From NCBI GenBank assembly GCA_958372035.1, contig CATXML010000110.1, positions 1 through 5,106 of the forward strand: 5,106 bases of DNA, given 5' to 3'. The notes under the pieces were generated by a model. The model searched no databases. It was not told the origin of the DNA and saw only the letters and a list, made by a program, of their open reading frames with translations. Numbering within the stretch: the stretch's first letter is position 1; every line of letters begins with the position of its first letter. Both the position numbers and the translations under genes were made by a program. Source of the stretch: an uncultured Collinsella sp. Its GTDB lineage: Bacteria; Actinomycetota; Coriobacteriia; Coriobacteriales; Coriobacteriaceae. Below, piece after piece: positions 4,196 through 5,106 of the stretch.

Positions 4196-5106
4196 GGTGC
4201 AAAGAAACCTGTCCCCCTTGCACCAACGCCGGGATTATCGACACTGCGGCCGCGGCGCGATATGAGGCGCGAAACCTCGCCCAGCAACACGCCGACCACC
4301 ACACCCATGAGAATGGGCAGCTTTGCCATTTCGGCGGGCGAGCTGTTGAGCGGCGCAATCGTAGCGACAATCGAAAGCACGAGCTCTACCACGGGAATCG
4401 CGAGCGCCACCGCGAGTACTTTGCCCTCGAAGGGCGCACGGAACACACGCGGGCGACCGTCGTATTTGCGCAGACGCCAAAACGCCGGGAACATCGGGAT
4501 ATAGCTCATGAGCAAGAAGACGACGTTCATCGAGAAGAAAACCCAAAAGACGTCGGAGCCCTCGCCCAGCGGAATCTGAAGCAGTAGTACCAGGCTGGCA
4601 AAACATCCGTTAATGATTGCCGAGCCATTGGGCATGCCGGTCTTCTTGGACACCAGCGCAAAGGGACGCGGCATATTGCCATGACGCGCGGCATAGCTCG
4701 CCACGTTGTTAACGCCAAAGCTCCAGCAAATCATGTTGGCGAACAGCGTCACCAAAAAGGCCACGCCCACGACCATCGTCAGCGGATGGCTGCGCCCCAA
4801 CATGGCGGCGACCGCGTCCACAATGCCCGAATCGAGCGAAAGCTGCTCGGTGGGAACCGCGGCTCCAATGCCGATGCCGCAGATAATGTAGATTGCCGCA
4901 ATGGCAACGCCACCAGCGATAACCGCCTTGGGGATATCGCGCGATGGGTTTTTCATCGTGCTGGCAAAGGTCGCGACCACTTCGAAGCCCATAAAGTTGA
5001 ACAGGATGATCGATAGGTACGTCAACGAATTGGTGTCGCCCAAATCTGGAATGAAGGTCTTAAACGACATATCGTTGGCAAAGCCGTTATTGCAGGCAAA
5101 CCAAAT
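4186..5106 (-). CDS. APC-superfamily amino acid permease, C-terminal 306 residues (partial at right edge)
   Basis: An inner-membrane amino acid transporter of the amino acid-polyamine-organocation superfamily; the substrate is not determinable, although the style recalls the glutamate/GABA antiporter branch. The frame is open through the right edge, so the ATG at 5070 is internal: the 12 codons before it (IWFACNNGFAND) look like part of the protein. Counting from the edge, helices fall near 27-48 (with FNFMGFEVVATFAS, the conserved GFE segment of helix 6), 60-83, 109-132, 162-178, 186-206, 229-252 and 263-281. Between them are NPSRDIPKAV after the GFE helix and GNMPRPFA after helix 8, both typical of the family. 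About seven of twelve helices are visible, so roughly 150-200 N-terminal residues are missing. The tail after SRRGRSVDN is odd: its last twelve or so residues are encoded by a REP-like palindrome. The gene converges with the small gene, stop to stop 35 bases apart. Confidence 0.9.
   Translation of the reverse strand: MWFACNNGFANDMSFKTFIPDLGDTNSLTYLSIILFNFMGFEVVATFASTMKNPSRDIPKAVIAGGVAIAAIYIICGIGIGAAVPTEQLSLDSGIVDAVAAMLGRSHPLTMVVGVAFLVTLFANMICWSFGVNNVASYAARHGNMPRPFALVSKKTGMPNGSAIINGCFASLVLLLQIPLGEGSDVFWVFFSMNVVFLLMSYIPMFPAFWRLRKYDGRPRVFRAPFEGKVLAVALAIPVVELVLSIVATIAPLNSSPAEMAKLPILMGVVVGVLLGEVSRLISRRGRSVDNPGVGARGTGFFAPKQ
4194..4226. repeat. 33-bp REP-like palindrome inside the 3' end of the permease gene
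   Basis: Perfect 9-bp arms TTGGTGCAA (4194-4202) and TTGCACCAA (4218-4226) flank a 15-base centre containing ACCTGTCCCCC. On the minus strand the centre reads GGGGGACAGGTTTCT. From memory, repeats with GGGGACAGGTTTC flanked by GGTGCAA arms are scattered in some Coriobacteriia genomes and resemble REP elements; I cannot search to confirm. It immediately follows the terminator hairpin and encodes the VGARGTGFFAPK tail of the permease. Confidence 0.5.

Overview
The window looks like an ordinary chromosomal stretch of a moderately GC-rich bacterium with GC-ending codons and strong AGGAGG-type ribosome binding sites. A LuxR-type regulator whose sensor half is entirely membrane-embedded, next to a YtcJ-like amidohydrolase, a MATE exporter and an APC permease, recalls gut Coriobacteriia such as Collinsella. 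That assignment is inference from gene style; no marker gene is present.

Layout from left to right. Bases 1-853 (minus) hold the N-terminal 284 residues of a MATE-family efflux transporter that runs off the left edge. An 87-base gap with two competing hairpins separates it from a complete amidohydrolase of 542 residues (941-2569, minus). Bases 2570-2876 have no convincing independent gene, but are dense in signals: a strong ribosome binding site, an 8-bp perfect dyad, a 20-bp near-palindrome, a small inverted repeat over a TTGACA box, a spaced direct repeat, and a possible 46-codon upstream ORF whose stop codon overlaps the amidohydrolase ribosome binding site. A complete membrane-bound LuxR-type regulator follows (2877-3869, minus). 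Divergent from it, on the plus strand, is a small, well-formed gene for an unrecognised 63-residue protein (3959-4150), ended by an intrinsic terminator. It converges on the C-terminal 306 residues of an APC-superfamily amino acid permease (4186 to the right edge, minus). The last dozen codons of that permease are made of a 33-bp REP-like palindrome.

The regulator, amidohydrolase and MATE exporter are collinear on the minus strand. A reasonable reading is that the regulator senses a membrane-associated or small-molecule cue and controls the hydrolase and exporter downstream. The long structured leader suggests that the hydrolase has its own control. The substrate of each protein cannot be read from sequence. 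I see no phage, CRISPR, toxin-antitoxin, tRNA or rRNA feature, and nothing that amounts to a clear new system. The most unusual items are the 63-residue protein, the REP-like tail of the permease and the structured amidohydrolase leader.
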